64,000 nt of DNA from Camellia lanceoleosa (taxonomy: Eukaryota; Streptophyta; Magnoliopsida; Ericales; Theaceae): NCBI GenBank assembly GCA_025200525.1, contig CM045762.1, positions 191,977,154-192,041,153 of the forward strand. Direction: 5' to 3'. Shown piece by piece: positions 47,921-60,065 of this stretch. Within the stretch, counting starts at the first letter, position 1, and each line of letters begins with the position of its first letter. The notes under the pieces were generated by a model, which was not told the DNA's origin, ran no database searches, and saw nothing but the letters and a program-made list of their open reading frames with translations. Made by a program: the position numbers and the translations under genes.

Positions 47921-48788
47921 AATGTAGCCTTTTGAGAGGGTGCAATTTATGGTTTTCGTCCAATCTAATTCGGAATGTGAGTCATTTTTTTGTTTTTTGT
48001 TTTTTTTGGAGAAAAAAAACAAACATAGAATGGTTTGGATTTGGAGTGCAAAAAGAGACCATGCCATGATGAAATCACGAGCCAAAAGGCTCCTCTTTAT
48101 TCCTCACAATTATATGCTTATCCTGTTCAAAAAAAAATAAAATAAAAAATATATATATATTGTATGCTTATCTATACCCAATGTCAATTTACTTGAGGTT
48201 AGATTAGTAAATAAAGTTTTAAAAAAAGAAAAGAGGTTAGATTAGTACTTTTGCAACGTGTGAATATTTTGCTGTTTTGTGATGGCTGACTAGCTTGATC
48301 AAAAATATTTTGTCATTTGTATTGAAAATGAATGTAATTAACTTGAGAAATCTTTTACAATGGTGCATATTATATGTATCTTATTATAAAAATGTATAAT
48401 TTTATTATAAAATTTTATAATATTAATCACAAAATATCTAATATCGCTACAAATTAGTGTAATGAAATGTTTAAAATTTTGTGATTGATATTGCAAAAGT
48501 TTATAATTTAGTTATGACATTTTTTATTAAGTCAATCAGGATTTAATTACACATTTTGTAATTAACATTACAAAATTTGAAAACATTATGTACACTCCTT
48601 TTAAAAGATTTGTACCATATGCACCTTATAATTTAAAAAAATGGCATAATTTTATATTTTTTAAGCCATAATTAAACACAACATAAAGTATAATTAAAAA
48701 TTATAAGTCATAACTAAAATAATATCATAATTAAAAAAAATAACATAAAAAAAAATACATGTGATACACTCTTTAAAAAGCGTGTATG
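47921..48788. other. Arm sequence with foldback of TGGTGCAT-type ends
   Basis: AT-rich DNA mirrored at 52098-52913. Near 48360 starts an imperfect foldback whose other end (TAATGCACCATAGCAT) is at 49416, so the PIF MITE at 48792 landed inside an older MITE-like palindrome. No gene. Confidence 0.5.
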
Positions 48789-48791
48789 TTA

Positions 48792-49364
48792 GAGCATCTC
48801 CAACGCTGTATCAGATTTTTCATCAAATCTGAGTCAAAATTAACCCATTTCACCAAATCTCAAATCACTCACTCCAACGCTGCATCAAATTTGTATCAAA
48901 TTTAGTGGGACAACCGGTTGGTCAACCGGTGGGTCGACCCGCCGGTTGACCGGTTTGCCAAATATTTTTTTTTTTTTTTTTTTGGAATTTTTTGAACTTT
49001 TTTTGAACTTTCTGAACCTTTTTTTTGGGACGACCGGGTGGTCGACCGGCCGGTTGACCGGTTAGGCAAGATTTTTTTTTTTTTTTTTTTTAAACTTTCT
49101 GAACCTTTTTTCTGAACCGTTTGAACCCTTTACTGGTTGACCGGTTGGTCAACCGGGTGGGCAACCGGTTGGTCGTCCCGGGTCCCCCTCCAACGGTCCA
49201 GAACAGTGTTTTGATGAATTCATTACTTCCTCCGCGATTTGATGAAATGTTTGATGAAAACTCAATTTGATATCAGATTTGGTGCATGGTTGGAGCCATG
49301 AACAGTGCCGTTTTTATCAAAATTCAAATTTGATATCAGATTTGGTTAAGCGTTGGAGATGGTC
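48792..49364. mobile_element. PIF/Harbinger (Tourist-like) MITE, left arm only
   Basis: Ends GAGCATCTCCAACGC and (reverse complement) GACCATCTCCAACGC, flanked by TTA at 48789-48791 and 49365-49367. The right arm has the empty site (inverse of GTGTATGTTATTACAAAT near 50420), so the borders are exact. The interior has repeated GGTTGACCGGTT / AACCGGTTGG motifs shared with 37095-37597. Confidence 0.95.
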
Positions 49365-49416
49365 TTATTACAAATATTTATGATAAATTTACATATTTTG
49401 TAATGCACCATAGCAT

Positions 49417-50366
49417 CAAGTTGATCAGATATCAGAAAGCATATGTTCGGAAAACTGTTTATTTAAAAATATAGTTTTTAGTTCAATTTTTCAAACACAT
49501 ACTTTCTGATATCCGATCAACTTGATTTTTTACAGGTATGATATACTGAATAAATCATAAAATATGAACGGTTCGAATTATCAAAATTGGGCCTAAAAGT
49601 AGGCCCGAAGGCCCTGCAAGGACGGGCGCAAGTAGAAACTTGCAAGGAGAGGATCCACATACCTAGTATGTGATATTGTACACTCTTATTCATTGAATTT
49701 CAAGGGAAGTTATTGGATGTGCTTATTTTTTCTAATTTTGTCAAGTCAAATATTTCACTAGATCATTTATAATTGTTTACATCTTACTATTATATATTTC
49801 ACGCACATCAGTAATGACAAATGCTAATAATTCACTTATGAGCATTGTTTAATATTTGAAAATGTATAAGTTTCTTTTTTTAAAAATATATATAAAAAAA
49901 TTAGAATGTGTATTAATCTAAAAGTTTTTCTAATAAGTGTTTTTAGGACACAATAAAAAAAATAAAAAAACATAATATATTTTTTACTAAATTTAATACA
50001 TTTTTATTTAAATCAATATGCTCTATATTTTTAAGACACTTTTTATACATTTCTTAATATTTAACAATATTTAAGAGACACTTGTTAACATTTATCTTTA
50101 AATAAAAATATATTAAATTTAATAAAAAAAATATTATATTTTTTAAATATTTTATCTTTTATTTATGCCTTAAAAAAACACACTAGCAAGATTCATAAAT
50201 AATAGTCGAGTAGTTCAATTAAATAATATAATAATACGTAGTAGTGCAGTGCTCATTCAATTTTCAAATTTTACTTTATTATTTCTTTATTAGTCTACTT
50301 GGTTTGGGGGTTAGCGCTCAAAATTTTACTTTATTATTTCTTCTTTTAAATAAAGTTAATGCGGGA
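49417..50366. other. Spacer of the inverted duplication
   Basis: Single-copy centre. A hairpin lies at about 49426-49530 (GATCAGATATCAGAAAGCAT mirrored by CTTTCTGATATCCGATC). 49665-49847 shares sequence with 42950-43010 (inverted) and with 43985-44048 plus 44435-44498 (direct). No gene recognised. Confidence 0.6.
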
Positions 50367-50624
50367 ATGCTATGGTGTATTACAAAATACGTAAATTTAT
50401 CATAAATATTTGTAATAACATACACGCTTTTTAAAGAGTGTATCACATGTATTTTTTTTTAGGGAAAATTATTTAGAAGTCCTATTAGGGAGACTTGTGC
50501 TATATTTGGTCTCACAAAAAAACTTATGTTCCCATAAGTCCTATGAGAAGTTTCTTGACATATTTATCCTCAATATTAGTTGTTAATATCATAATTAATA
50601 ATAAAACCATATATAGGGAAATTG

Positions 50625-51230
50625 ATATAAACGTAACGTAACGTGACACCTACATAAACGTAACGTGACATCTACATAAACGTAACGTAATGTGACACCT
50701 ACATAAACGTAACGTGACACCTATATAAATGTAACGTGACATATCTACATAAACGTAACGTAACGTGACACCTATATAAATGTAACGTAACGTAACACCT
50801 ACATAAACGTAACGTAACGTGACACCTATATAAACGTAATGTGACATTTACATAAACGTAACGTAATGTGTCACGTTACGTTTCGCAAACTTAATAAGTT
50901 TTTATTTTTTTAATCCGTTTGTTTTGAAATAGATATATAATCTTAATATATTTTTATTTTGTATTATTAATTGTAAAATTTAAAAAATTATTTATTTTTT
51001 TGAATTTTTTTATTTTTTTTATATAAAAAAATCAAAGAAAACATAGACATTTAAACATAGGCATTTATTTGACAACGACGACGACGTTGTTGGCAGCTTC
51101 TGTAGAATTGCAATTGAAAAATAAGGAAGTTCATTAACGTGACACCTACATAAACGTAACGTAACGTGACACCTATATAAATGTAATGTGACATTTACAT
51201 AAACGTAACGTAATGTGTCACGTTACGTTT
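50625..51230. repeat. Minisatellite CCTACATAAACGTAACGTGACA within the Pack-MULE
   Basis: About ten units of a 20-28-bp sequence (ACATAAACGTAACGTGACACC, with TAACG repeats) run 50625-50880. A second block lies at 51135-51230 with the same downstream sequence (CACGTTACGTTTCG, then AACTTAATAAGTTTTT), so a ~200-bp segment is duplicated. An open frame over it is only the repeat. Confidence 0.85.
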
Positions 51231-51564
51231 CGTAAACTTAATAAGTTTTTATTTTTTTAATCCGTTTGTTTTGAAATAGATATATAATCTTAATATATTT
51301 TTATTTTGTATTATTAATTGTAAAATTTAAAAAATTATCAATAATATATGTGAAGAACATCGTCGGATCAACCACAATTAATTAACCAAAAAAATAATTC
51401 ATAAATCACATTTAAATATTCTAATATTAGTATAATTCCTAATAAATTCAAATTTCCAAAAGTCTTCAATTCTTTTCCTCATCCAACACTTTTTCTTCCC
51501 TCACCACATCTTTACCCAGATATTTGAGTAGGAGTCTTTCAATAATTTCATTTCTTCTTTTTAG

Positions 51565-51650
51565 GTATGCAGGTACCGTCTCCTTGAGGATGAATTCAAC
51601 TCTCCTGTACTACCAGAGTTGCAGAAGTATCTAACAGATGAAGACTACAG
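51565..51650 (+). pseudogene. Captured plant exon in the Pack-MULE
   Basis: An 86-bp open segment is framed by an acceptor (TTCTTTTTAG) and a donor (GTATGTGATG). The open frame reads YRLLEDEFNSPVLPELQKYL then TDEDYR, clearly protein-like in contrast to its surroundings. Following sequence to about 51850 (GTAGACTCAATATGTAGAAA etc.) looks like intron and perhaps more donor sequence. I do not recognise the parent protein. The fragment would be transcribed only by read-through or a captured promoter. Confidence 0.6.
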
Positions 51651-52913
51651 GTATGTGATGCCATCTTTTTACAATTACAGAAATCATCCATCAATAAAAT
51701 GCACTACATCCTACAGATTTGAAAAGTAATTTATGACGTTTGTTTGAACTGTTAATAGCTGCTTGTGTAGACTCAATATGTAGAAAGCTTCCTGATGTGC
51801 AAAACCGTTGGCCAAAAGAAAGCTACTTAAATTTACATAAAGCAAAGTAATTCACTTAACAATGTTTATTAAACACAATAGATGGAAAACAAAAGAACGA
51901 ACCCCTGGAAGAGAGAGAAGTACGGAAGTGAAAGAGAGAGAGAGGGGAAGGTGTGAAAATAAGGGGTAAAAAGATTAGGATCTTGTGGAATACATTCTTA
52001 TGAAAATAGGACTTGAGGCTCTATAAGAAATTACACAGGACTTAGTCTAGCATAAGGTTTTGAAAAATGACTTATAAATAAGTCTCCCTTTTTTTTATGT
52101 TATTTTTTTTAATTATAATATTATTTTAGTTATGACTTATAATTTTTAATTATACTTTATGTTGTGTTTAATTATGGCTTAAAAAATATAAAATTATGCC
52201 ATTTTTTTAAATTATAAGGTGCATATGGTACAAATCTTTTAAAAGGAGTGTACATAATGTTTTCAAATTTTGTAATGTTAATTACAAAATGTGTAATTTC
52301 GTCACAGATTGACTTAATAAAAAATGTCATAACTAAATTATAAACTTTTGCAATATCAATCACAAAATTTTAAACATTTCATTACACTAATTTGTAGCGA
52401 TATTAGATATTTTGTGATTAATATTACAAAATTTTATAATAAAATTATACATTTTTATAATAAGATACATATAATATGCACCATTGTAAAAGATTTCTCA
52501 AGTTAATTACATTTATTTTCAATACAAATGACAAAATATTTTTGATCAAGCTAGTCAGACATCACAAAACAGCAAAATATTCACACGTTGCAAAAGTACT
52601 AATCTAACCTCTTTTCTTTTTTTAAAACTTTATTTACTAATCTAACCTCAAGTAAATTGACATTGGGTATAGATAAGCATACAATATATATATATATATA
52701 TTTTTTGAACAGGATAAGCATACAATTGTGAGGAATAAAGAGGAGCCTTTTGGCTCGTGATTTCATCATGGCATGGTCTCTTTTTGCACTCCAAATCCAA
52801 ACCATTCTATGTTTTTTTTTTTCTCCAAAAAAAACAAAAAACAAAAAAATGACTCACATTCCGAATTAGATTGGACGAAAACCACAAATTGCACCCTCTC
52901 AAAAGGCTACATT

Positions 52914-53557
52914 CACTACGCCAAAAATCAACATTAACGGCGGTTTTTTTAACGGCGGTAACGAAACCGCCATATTATATCGCCGTTACCGCCGTTAAAA
53001 AAATCGTCACTAAAAGTGTCTTTAACGACGGTAATGAAATCCACTTTTAACGGCGGTACGAAACCGCCGTTAATGCCCACTTTTAACGGCGGTAACAAAA
53101 CCGCCGCTAATGCCTAACCATTACCGCCGTTAATGACGGCGGTCTTTGCCGGCGAAACTCCGGCGTGCTCCGAAGAAACCATCTACAATAAAGTAAAAGT
53201 AATGTTTAAATATTTATTTAGGTAATATATTTCATGAAGAGTGGCTGTGGCAAAGTGGTTGGTGTAGGTAGATGGGAGGTCTTGGGTTCAAAACTTGGGA
53301 AGTGCAAGAAGAAAGAATTACTTTTTGAAAAATTTGAACCTATTTACGGTGGTAAAAAACCGCCGTTTTTGGTCGGATATTACCGCCGTTTTTGGTCGAC
53401 TTTTAACGACGGTAATTTGTCTTTTTACGACGGTTTCACTTTTTCTGACACGCGCATAAACGGCGGTAACGAAACCGCCGCTAAAGGCTTTAACGGTGGT
53501 TTTACAGCCTTTAACGGCAGTAAAAAACCGCCGCTAAAGCCCAATTTTGGCGTAGTG
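52914..53557. mobile_element. Non-autonomous CACTA element (right-arm copy)
   Basis: Starts CACTACGCCAAAAATC and ends GGGCTTTAGCGGCGG-type sequence in inverse, finishing ...TTTTGGCGTAGTG, with ATT on both sides (52911-52913, 53558-53560). Both ends are CACTACGCCAAAA, so this copy has better termini than its inverted partner. The tRNA-like module is at 53248-53259 (A-box TGGCAAAGTGGT) and 53284-53294 (B-box GGGTTCAAAAC). Confidence 0.93.
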
Positions 53558-54120
53558 ATTTAAGATCATCTTTAAGACATTAGGGTTTTTCATTGGGATG
53601 AGGATTCTCATAGATTTCTCTATCTAATGTTTTTATTGTAATAATTCAATAATTTGAGTTTAAAAACAAAACAAAACATTATCATATTATTGTAGGTAGT
53701 TTAAAATGTATGTATGCTATATTTTAAATTGAAATTATTGAATTATATATATATATATATACATTACTACGTCTCTTATTGTGTATTTTGCAAATATTTA
53801 TTTGGATTACACATTGTAGGAGTAAAGAACATTTTCATTTTAACTTGGTGATTGATTCCTTTGTAAGCAATAAACGCCATAAAATGCAAAATTTTGTTAT
53901 TACTATTTTTTTTTCTCTCTTTCAGATGACTATTTTTTTGGATCAAAATAAGCAATCATGGGGGATCATAAAATAAAGCATTGCCAATTTCTTTAGTAAT
54001 CTAATGTGATTAGTAATTAGTGCAAGGTTTCTGTGTTGTAAGTTTAGATTGTAGCAAACCAAATTTTATAGTCCATTTTGTTTTCTTTCTCATTCTAATA
54101 CATCTTTTTATGATGAGGGA
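53558..54120. other. Original 3' flank of the Copia insertion
   Basis: AT-rich DNA duplicated in the left arm. Before the Copia insertion it would have been directly downstream of the GH9 gene. No gene seen. Confidence 0.6.
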
Positions 54121-54125
54121 ATGGA

Positions 54126-54706
54126 TGTAAACGTAAATTGCAGAACATAAACCTTACACTTCGGATTATTTACCATGTGTATCATCAAGAAATCAAGACA
54201 AAATGACATACCTGAATCCATTGATGAACGGTTAAATGGAAGCGTGATTATCAATAACCTCTTTGTTATTGATTATGTTATTGCCTTCTAATCTTTTCCC
54301 CTTTGGTGCCTTATGTTTCTCCTTGAGAGGATTTAGAAAACATGACAGTGTTCTTACCACCTGGGAAGGAATAGGGACCATAACCTTTTTAAAGGTTGTA
54401 ATTGGTTTTCAAAACTGAAAGGTTTTATGAGATATTAAATGCACATCGCTACCCATTAACCATTAAACTAATTAATTGGTCATTAAACCAATTAATTAGT
54501 CATTAAACCAACTTTAACCAATATGTTTTAATTTCTATTTCTGCCCCTCATAGAAATAGAAATTATACAACTAGTATCTACACATTAGGTCCATAACACA
54601 TATACCCTTAAGCCTATTAACTAAATTGAATCACTTAAATTGTAGGCTTCTTATAAATGATAACACCACATTTAATTACGTGGTCCCATTGAGACATTAT
54701 CTAACA
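54126..54706 (-). repeat. Copia 3' LTR
   Basis: 581 bp. It is 17-18 bp longer than the 5' LTR because the latter lost the segment TTGTAGGCTTCTTATAA near the outer end. Other differences are about a dozen substitutions by eye. Confidence 0.95.
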
Positions 54707-54722
54707 ATCTCCCACTGGACCA
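54707..54722 (-). other. Copia polypurine tract
   Basis: On the - strand GTGGTCCAGTGGGAGAT directly precedes the 3' LTR. Confidence 0.7.
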
Positions 54723-55108
54723 CATATGTATCCTGAAAAATGTGTTTAACTTTAGTGAGCTCAGAAATTTGTTATCATAACTTGAGAGTATCCAAACAAT
54801 CTTGTCCATTAACTATGTTAATATAGGATCAAAGCGGTCTTCGTTACAGCAATCGTAACTCGACCCACCAATGGTCACGTATACTAATACAGCTAAATGA
54901 CATAGATCAATCATGGATGCGTAGCATGGAAATTACATGTGATGTGATCCATACATGCCTATTTCCAACTGGTCCTACTTAACTTTATTGAGATCAATAC
55001 TTCACAATACGTAACAGAGCGTAATAAACTGAATACTTCATTTCTGCAGAAATTAATCTAATTACATAGATAAAACTCATAAAGCAGTAATATAAATACA
55101 AACTCCCA

Positions 55109-58100
55109 CTAAACCAAAATGTTCTCAACTAGAACAACACCCATATGAGCAGTGTGCTCGTGAAAGACCTTGGGTGGTAGTCCCTTCGTAAGTGGATCCG
55201 CTATCATGGAGTTTGTCCCAATGTGTTCTATGGAAATCTGTCCACTTTGCACTCTTTCTTTTACAACTAGGAACTTGATATCAATATGCTTTGATTTTGT
55301 CGAGCTCCTGTTGTTATTGGAATATAAAACTGCAGACTTATTGTCACAATATATCTTAAGTGGTCTTTCAGTGCCTTCCAAAATGCGCAACCCAGTGACA
55401 AAATTCCGCAGCCATATCCCTTGGTTTGATGCCTCATAACATGCTACAAACTCTGCAGCCATGGTGGATGAAGCTATAAGCGTCTGCTTTGCAGACCTCC
55501 AAGAAATTGCTCCGCCTAATGAGATAAATATAGCTCGATGTGGATTTCCCTCGTCTTGGCATCCAAAGAAAATCGAGTCGGAATATCCAATGACCTCTAA
55601 CTTATCCGATCTCCTATATGTGAGCATATATTCCTTTGTTCTCTGTAAATATCGCATAACACGCTTGACTGCTTTCCAATGATCCTTGCCAGGATTACTT
55701 AAATATCTTCCTAACATGCCAACTATAAACGCAATATCCGGACGCCAGACATACTTGAGCATACATTAGACTCCCTGGTACCGAGGCATAAGGAATCTTC
55801 TGCATTTCTTGAATTTCAAGACTGTTCTTCGGGCATTGGCTGAGACTAAACTTGTCTCCCTTAGCAACCGGGGTTTCACCTGATTTACAATTTTGCATGC
55901 CAAATCTAATGAGTACTTTTTCGATATAGCTCCTTTGTGATAATCCCAGAATACCCCGAGAACGATCTCGGTGTATTTCGATTCCTAATACAAAGGAAGC
56001 ATCACCAAGATCTTTCATTTCAAAATTCTTAGATAGAAATCTCTTGGTGTCATGCAATAAGTTTATATCGTTGGTGGCAAGCAATATGTCGTCAACATAT
56101 AAAACCAAAAATATGTGTTTACTCCCACTGAACTTGTGATATACACATTCATCAACAACGTTAGTTTCAAAACCATACGAAGTGAGAACTTGATGAAATT
56201 TGAAGTACCACTGACGAGAAGCTTGTTTGAGTCCATAGATGGATTTAGTCAATTTGCAAACCATATTCTTTGGGTCTCCTGACACAAAGTTTTCTGGCTG
56301 CACCATATAAATTGTTTCTTTAATGTCACCATTAAGAAAAGCTGTTTTGACATCCATCTAATGCAACTCAAGATCAAAATATGCAATAAGCGCCATAATT
56401 GTCCAGTGGGAGTATGGTTTTGAAATGGAGAGAAACTGGAGACGTGCCTTCTTAAAAAGAAAGTGTATATCACGTGCCTTCGAAAGATGCTTATTCCTTC
56501 TTTTTGAGTAAAGCCTTTGGTTACAAGACGTGCCTTATACCTCTCCACATTACCATTTGAATCCCTTTTGGTTTTAAATATCCATTTACAACCTACGGGC
56601 TTTGTACCAACTGGTAATGAGACAAGTTCCCAAACTTTATTGTCTTGCATAGACTTATATTCTTCATTCATGGCTTCTATCCACTTATGAGAGTAGTTGG
56701 AACTTTCCATGGCTTGACGAAAGTTGATTGGATCATCTTTCGACATTCCATTTTCTACCTCATGTTCCTGGAGATATACAATATAATCATCTGAAAGTGC
56801 AAATCTCCTTTCTCTTGTGGATCGCCTTAATGGCACAGATTCTTGAGGTTGTAGAGTTTGTTCCTCAGGAACAATTACCTCATCTTGAATGGGGGTTTGA
56901 ACTATATTATCTTGAACAACATTGTCTGGTTGAGGATCCGAAATTACTTCTCGAGCAATGACAGGTATAGGAACCTGTAATTGGTCAAAAGTAGTAGTAG
57001 GAAGTGGGATTACTCCTGCTTTCTCCTCAAAGACAATGTCTCTAACTGGATATCTCCCCCCAAACTGAACATCCTCAAAAAATGTTGCAATTCCCGTCTC
57101 AAATATTGACCTATTGGTGGGATCATAAAACTTATAACCCCGTGATTGTTCGGCATAGCCAATAAAGTAGCTGCTAATGGTTTTAGAGTCCAATTTTCGT
57201 TCATGAGGTTTATAAGGCCTCGCCTCAGCAGGACACCCCCACACATGCAAATGTTTGAGACTAGGCTTTCGCCCAACCCAAAGCTCAAAAGGTGTTTTTG
57301 TAGCTGCTTTAGTTGGCACCCGATTTAAGATATAAGTTGCTGTCTTTAGAGCCTCACCCCAGAGGGACTCTGGTAAAGTAGAATGACTGATCATACTTCT
57401 TACCATATCCTTAAGAGTCCGGTTTCGTCTCTCAAATACACCATTCATGCTAGGTGATCCTGGCATGGTGTATTGTGGGACGATTCCACATTCCTCCAGG
57501 TATTTTGCAAACGGTCCTGGACGTTGTTCACCTGATCCATCATATCTGCCATAGTATTCACCACCACGGTCAGACCTGACACTTTTAATCTGTTTGTTGA
57601 GTTGTAACTCAACTTCGGCCTTAAATTTTTTGAATACGTCCAAAGACTGTGATTTCTCATGGATAAGAAATAGATACCCATATCGGGAATAGTCGTCTAT
57701 GAATGTGATAAAATATTGTTGACCATTCCAAGACGCCATAGGGAATGGGCCACAAATGTCTGTATGAATTAATTCTAAGACATCTGTAGACCTATGGGCA
57801 CCATATTTCTTTATTTTGGTCTGTTTTCGCTTAATACACTCAACACAGACATCAAAATCTGAAAAATCAAGAGAGTCCAAAATTCCATCAGACACAAGTC
57901 GCTCAACTCTAGATTTAGAGATGTGACCTAGGCGTTTGTGCCATAATGAGGCTGAAGTTTCCTTAGTTCATTTACGCTTTGTACCTCGTGATTCCACGTG
58001 CAAGGTTTCATTATAAGATGCAATAGTTTCGAGCAAATATAGATTATCAAGCACATTAAGTAAACCAGTACCAACAACATTTGAATTAATAGACATACTA

Positions 58101-59281
58101 AACTTCATATTTCCAAAAGAACAATAATATCCCAATTTGTCCAATACAGAAACAGAAATTAAATTCCGTCTAAAGGACGGTACAAAAAAAGTGTCTAATA
58201 AATCCAAATAATAACCAGTTTTAAGCAATAATCTAAAGTGCCCTATTGCCTACACTTCTATTGACTTGCCATCACCTACAAAGATGTATCTTTCAGCATC
58301 AGTTGGCTTTCGGTAGTTCAGGCAACCCTACATAGAAACACATATGTGAGTAGTAGCACCAGAATCTACCCACCAAGTGTTTCTTGGTACTGAAGCTAAA
58401 TTTATTTCAGAACAGACCAAAACATGAAATGTACCTTTCTTTACACGCTAGGCGACGTATTTGGCACAATCCTTCTTTCTGTGTCCGGGCTTGCCACAAA
58501 AGAAACAACCATCCTGCACTTTCTGTTTCTTTGGTTCCGGACCCTGAGGAATAGCAACTTCCTTTCACTTATGCGTTCTTTTGCCCGTATGCTTGGAGGT
58601 ACTTGATAGATGAGCACTGTCAGTCCTTTCTTGCTTCAATCTCTCTTCCTCTTGCACACAAAATGAAATGAGCTCATTGAGAGTCCATTTCTCCTTCTGG
58701 CAGTTATAACTGACCTTAAATTGGTTAAATTGTGCAGGAAGAGAGATGAGAACTAAATGCACGAGCAAATCATCAGATAGGTCGAGCTTTAGTGCCTTAC
58801 ATTTTGAAGCAAGATGAGACATTTCCATGATGTACTCGCGAACATTACCCTTGCCATTATAATTTATTGAAATCAAGCTTGCTAAAAGCGTGCTTATTTC
58901 AGCCTTATCGTTTTTAGCAAAACGCTTTTGAATTTCTGAAAGAAATTCACCGGTAATGGTAACATCCTCTGTTATTGCACCCCGAAAGACTTCTGGAATC
59001 CCACGCTTCATGATCATAAGACTTAGCCTGTTAGAACGATCCCACTTTTCAAAGTACACAATTTCCTCAGGAGTACTTTGTGCAGTGAGAGCATTCGGTT
59101 TTGGCATCCTTAATGCCAAGTCTATGTCCATGCAGCCGAGAACAATCAATATGTTCTCTTTCCAGTCCTTAAAGTTTGTTCCATTTAACATTGGAACATT
59201 GTTCATGTTGGCAGAGATTGAAGTAGTCGACATTAAAGCTGAATAGAAAAGAAAATAAAAGGAATGAACAATTATGCTCAC
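55109..59281 (-). pseudogene. Copia gag-pol polyprotein, degenerate
   Basis: Gag 59281-58565 (start uncertain; LNGTNFKDWKENILIVLGC), zinc knuckle CFFCGKPGHRKKDC (~58510-58470), protease WWVDSGATTHIC (~58370), integrase HHCC ([19 protein letters not shown]) and core D-D-E ([27 protein letters not shown], 57800-57400), RT ([19 protein letters not shown] ~56340; YVDDILLATND ~56095) and RNase H (to 55109; KHIDIKFLVVKERV). Lesions: TGA at 58565, in-frame stops near 58330 and 58249, TGA at 57968, a frame break near 56470, and an indel near 55755 that shifts frame in front of PDIAF. SDSDFAG has become SDSIFFG. Confidence 0.93.
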
Positions 59282-60050
59282 ATTAAGTTACCAAACAGAT
59301 AATGACAACATCTCAAGATACCTAGCACAACATTAATACCAAGCCTTTGGGTAGTGATATTAACTGTAAGTGGTATTCTTGTTGTAATGATCAAACATTG
59401 ACAATAAGTTATGTCAAATAACAAATCTATCTTTTGATGGATTTATTATTCACATTAGGTTTCCTTTACAATTGGCACATGTTTATCACCACAAAATGTG
59501 TGTGTAATTCTGCCAAGTATTAATCATGTCTTTGGACCGATAAATACCCACATGAGATACACAGACATAAACATCAAAACATTCCATATAAAACAATCTA
59601 GACAAGAGAGATCACTTTGGTGACATCTTGTTTGAATTGACTTATATTTAGAATGTTAGACAATTAAAATTCTGTAGACGTTGTATGAAATTACATTAAA
59701 TTTAAAGATTTCTAAATTTGTTACCCCGTATATGTTATAAAACAATCTACAGCAATCCCAATTATATACATACATATATAAATAGAATTGACGGGTCCAA
59801 AACCAAATAGAAAATCAAACCCATCAAATCGCAAGATATATCTATATATATATAAATACATGATGTTCATCCATTTGAGAGGAAAAAAAAACTGAATCAT
59901 TTTACAATTCCAGAAAACAGATTGCCATTTTCACAGAACAAAACAGGGAAAAACAGAATTTACATCCATAAGAAAATTCAGAATCTGATTCCAGGAAACT
60001 AAATAGAATGAATAAAGCATATCAATTCTGAAAATACACATGATAATGTA

Positions 60051-60063
60051 GGCTCTGATACCA
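60051..60063 (-). other. Copia primer binding site
   Basis: TGGTATCAGAGCC on the - strand, two bases inside the 5' LTR. Complementary to the 3' end of initiator methionyl tRNA, the usual Copia primer. Confidence 0.92.
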
Positions 60064-60065
60064 AT

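Larger units (their letters stand above)
44577..49416 (+). repeat. Left arm of a large inverted duplication
   Basis: Reverse-complement match to 50367-56233, covering Copia RT-RNase H, 3' LTR, flanking DNA, a CACTA copy and AT-rich DNA. Net arm length is about 4.27 kb after removing the MITE at 48792-49364, which the other arm lacks. Identity is high throughout by eye, with small indels. Confidence 0.9.
50462..52088. mobile_element. Pack-MULE, right arm only
   Basis: Begins GGGAAAATTATTTAGAAGTC and ends ...TTATAAATAAGTCTCCC. Both sides carry TTTTTTTTA (50453-50461, 52089-52097), a 9-bp duplication. The left arm has the uninterrupted site (inverse of CACATGTA-T9-ATGTT near 48755), confirming the insertion. 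The end GGGAAAATTAT is shared with the 9-kb MULE at 1612. The interior contains tandem repeats and a plant exon. No transposase. Confidence 0.92.
50367..56233 (-). repeat. Right arm of the large inverted duplication
   Basis: Inverse of 44577-49416; net length about 4.24 kb after removing the Pack-MULE at 50462-52088. From about 54126 on, the arm lies within the complete Copia element, so this arm keeps the original linkage and the left arm is the derived copy. Confidence 0.9.

Noticed and set aside
50650..50847. 65-codon - strand open frame (repeating RYVYVGVTL)
   Set aside because: Translation of the Pack-MULE minisatellite.
55170..55439. + strand open frame of 89 codons (and its mirror at 45373-45642)
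   Set aside because: Antisense to Copia RNase H; conserved only because of the coding strand.
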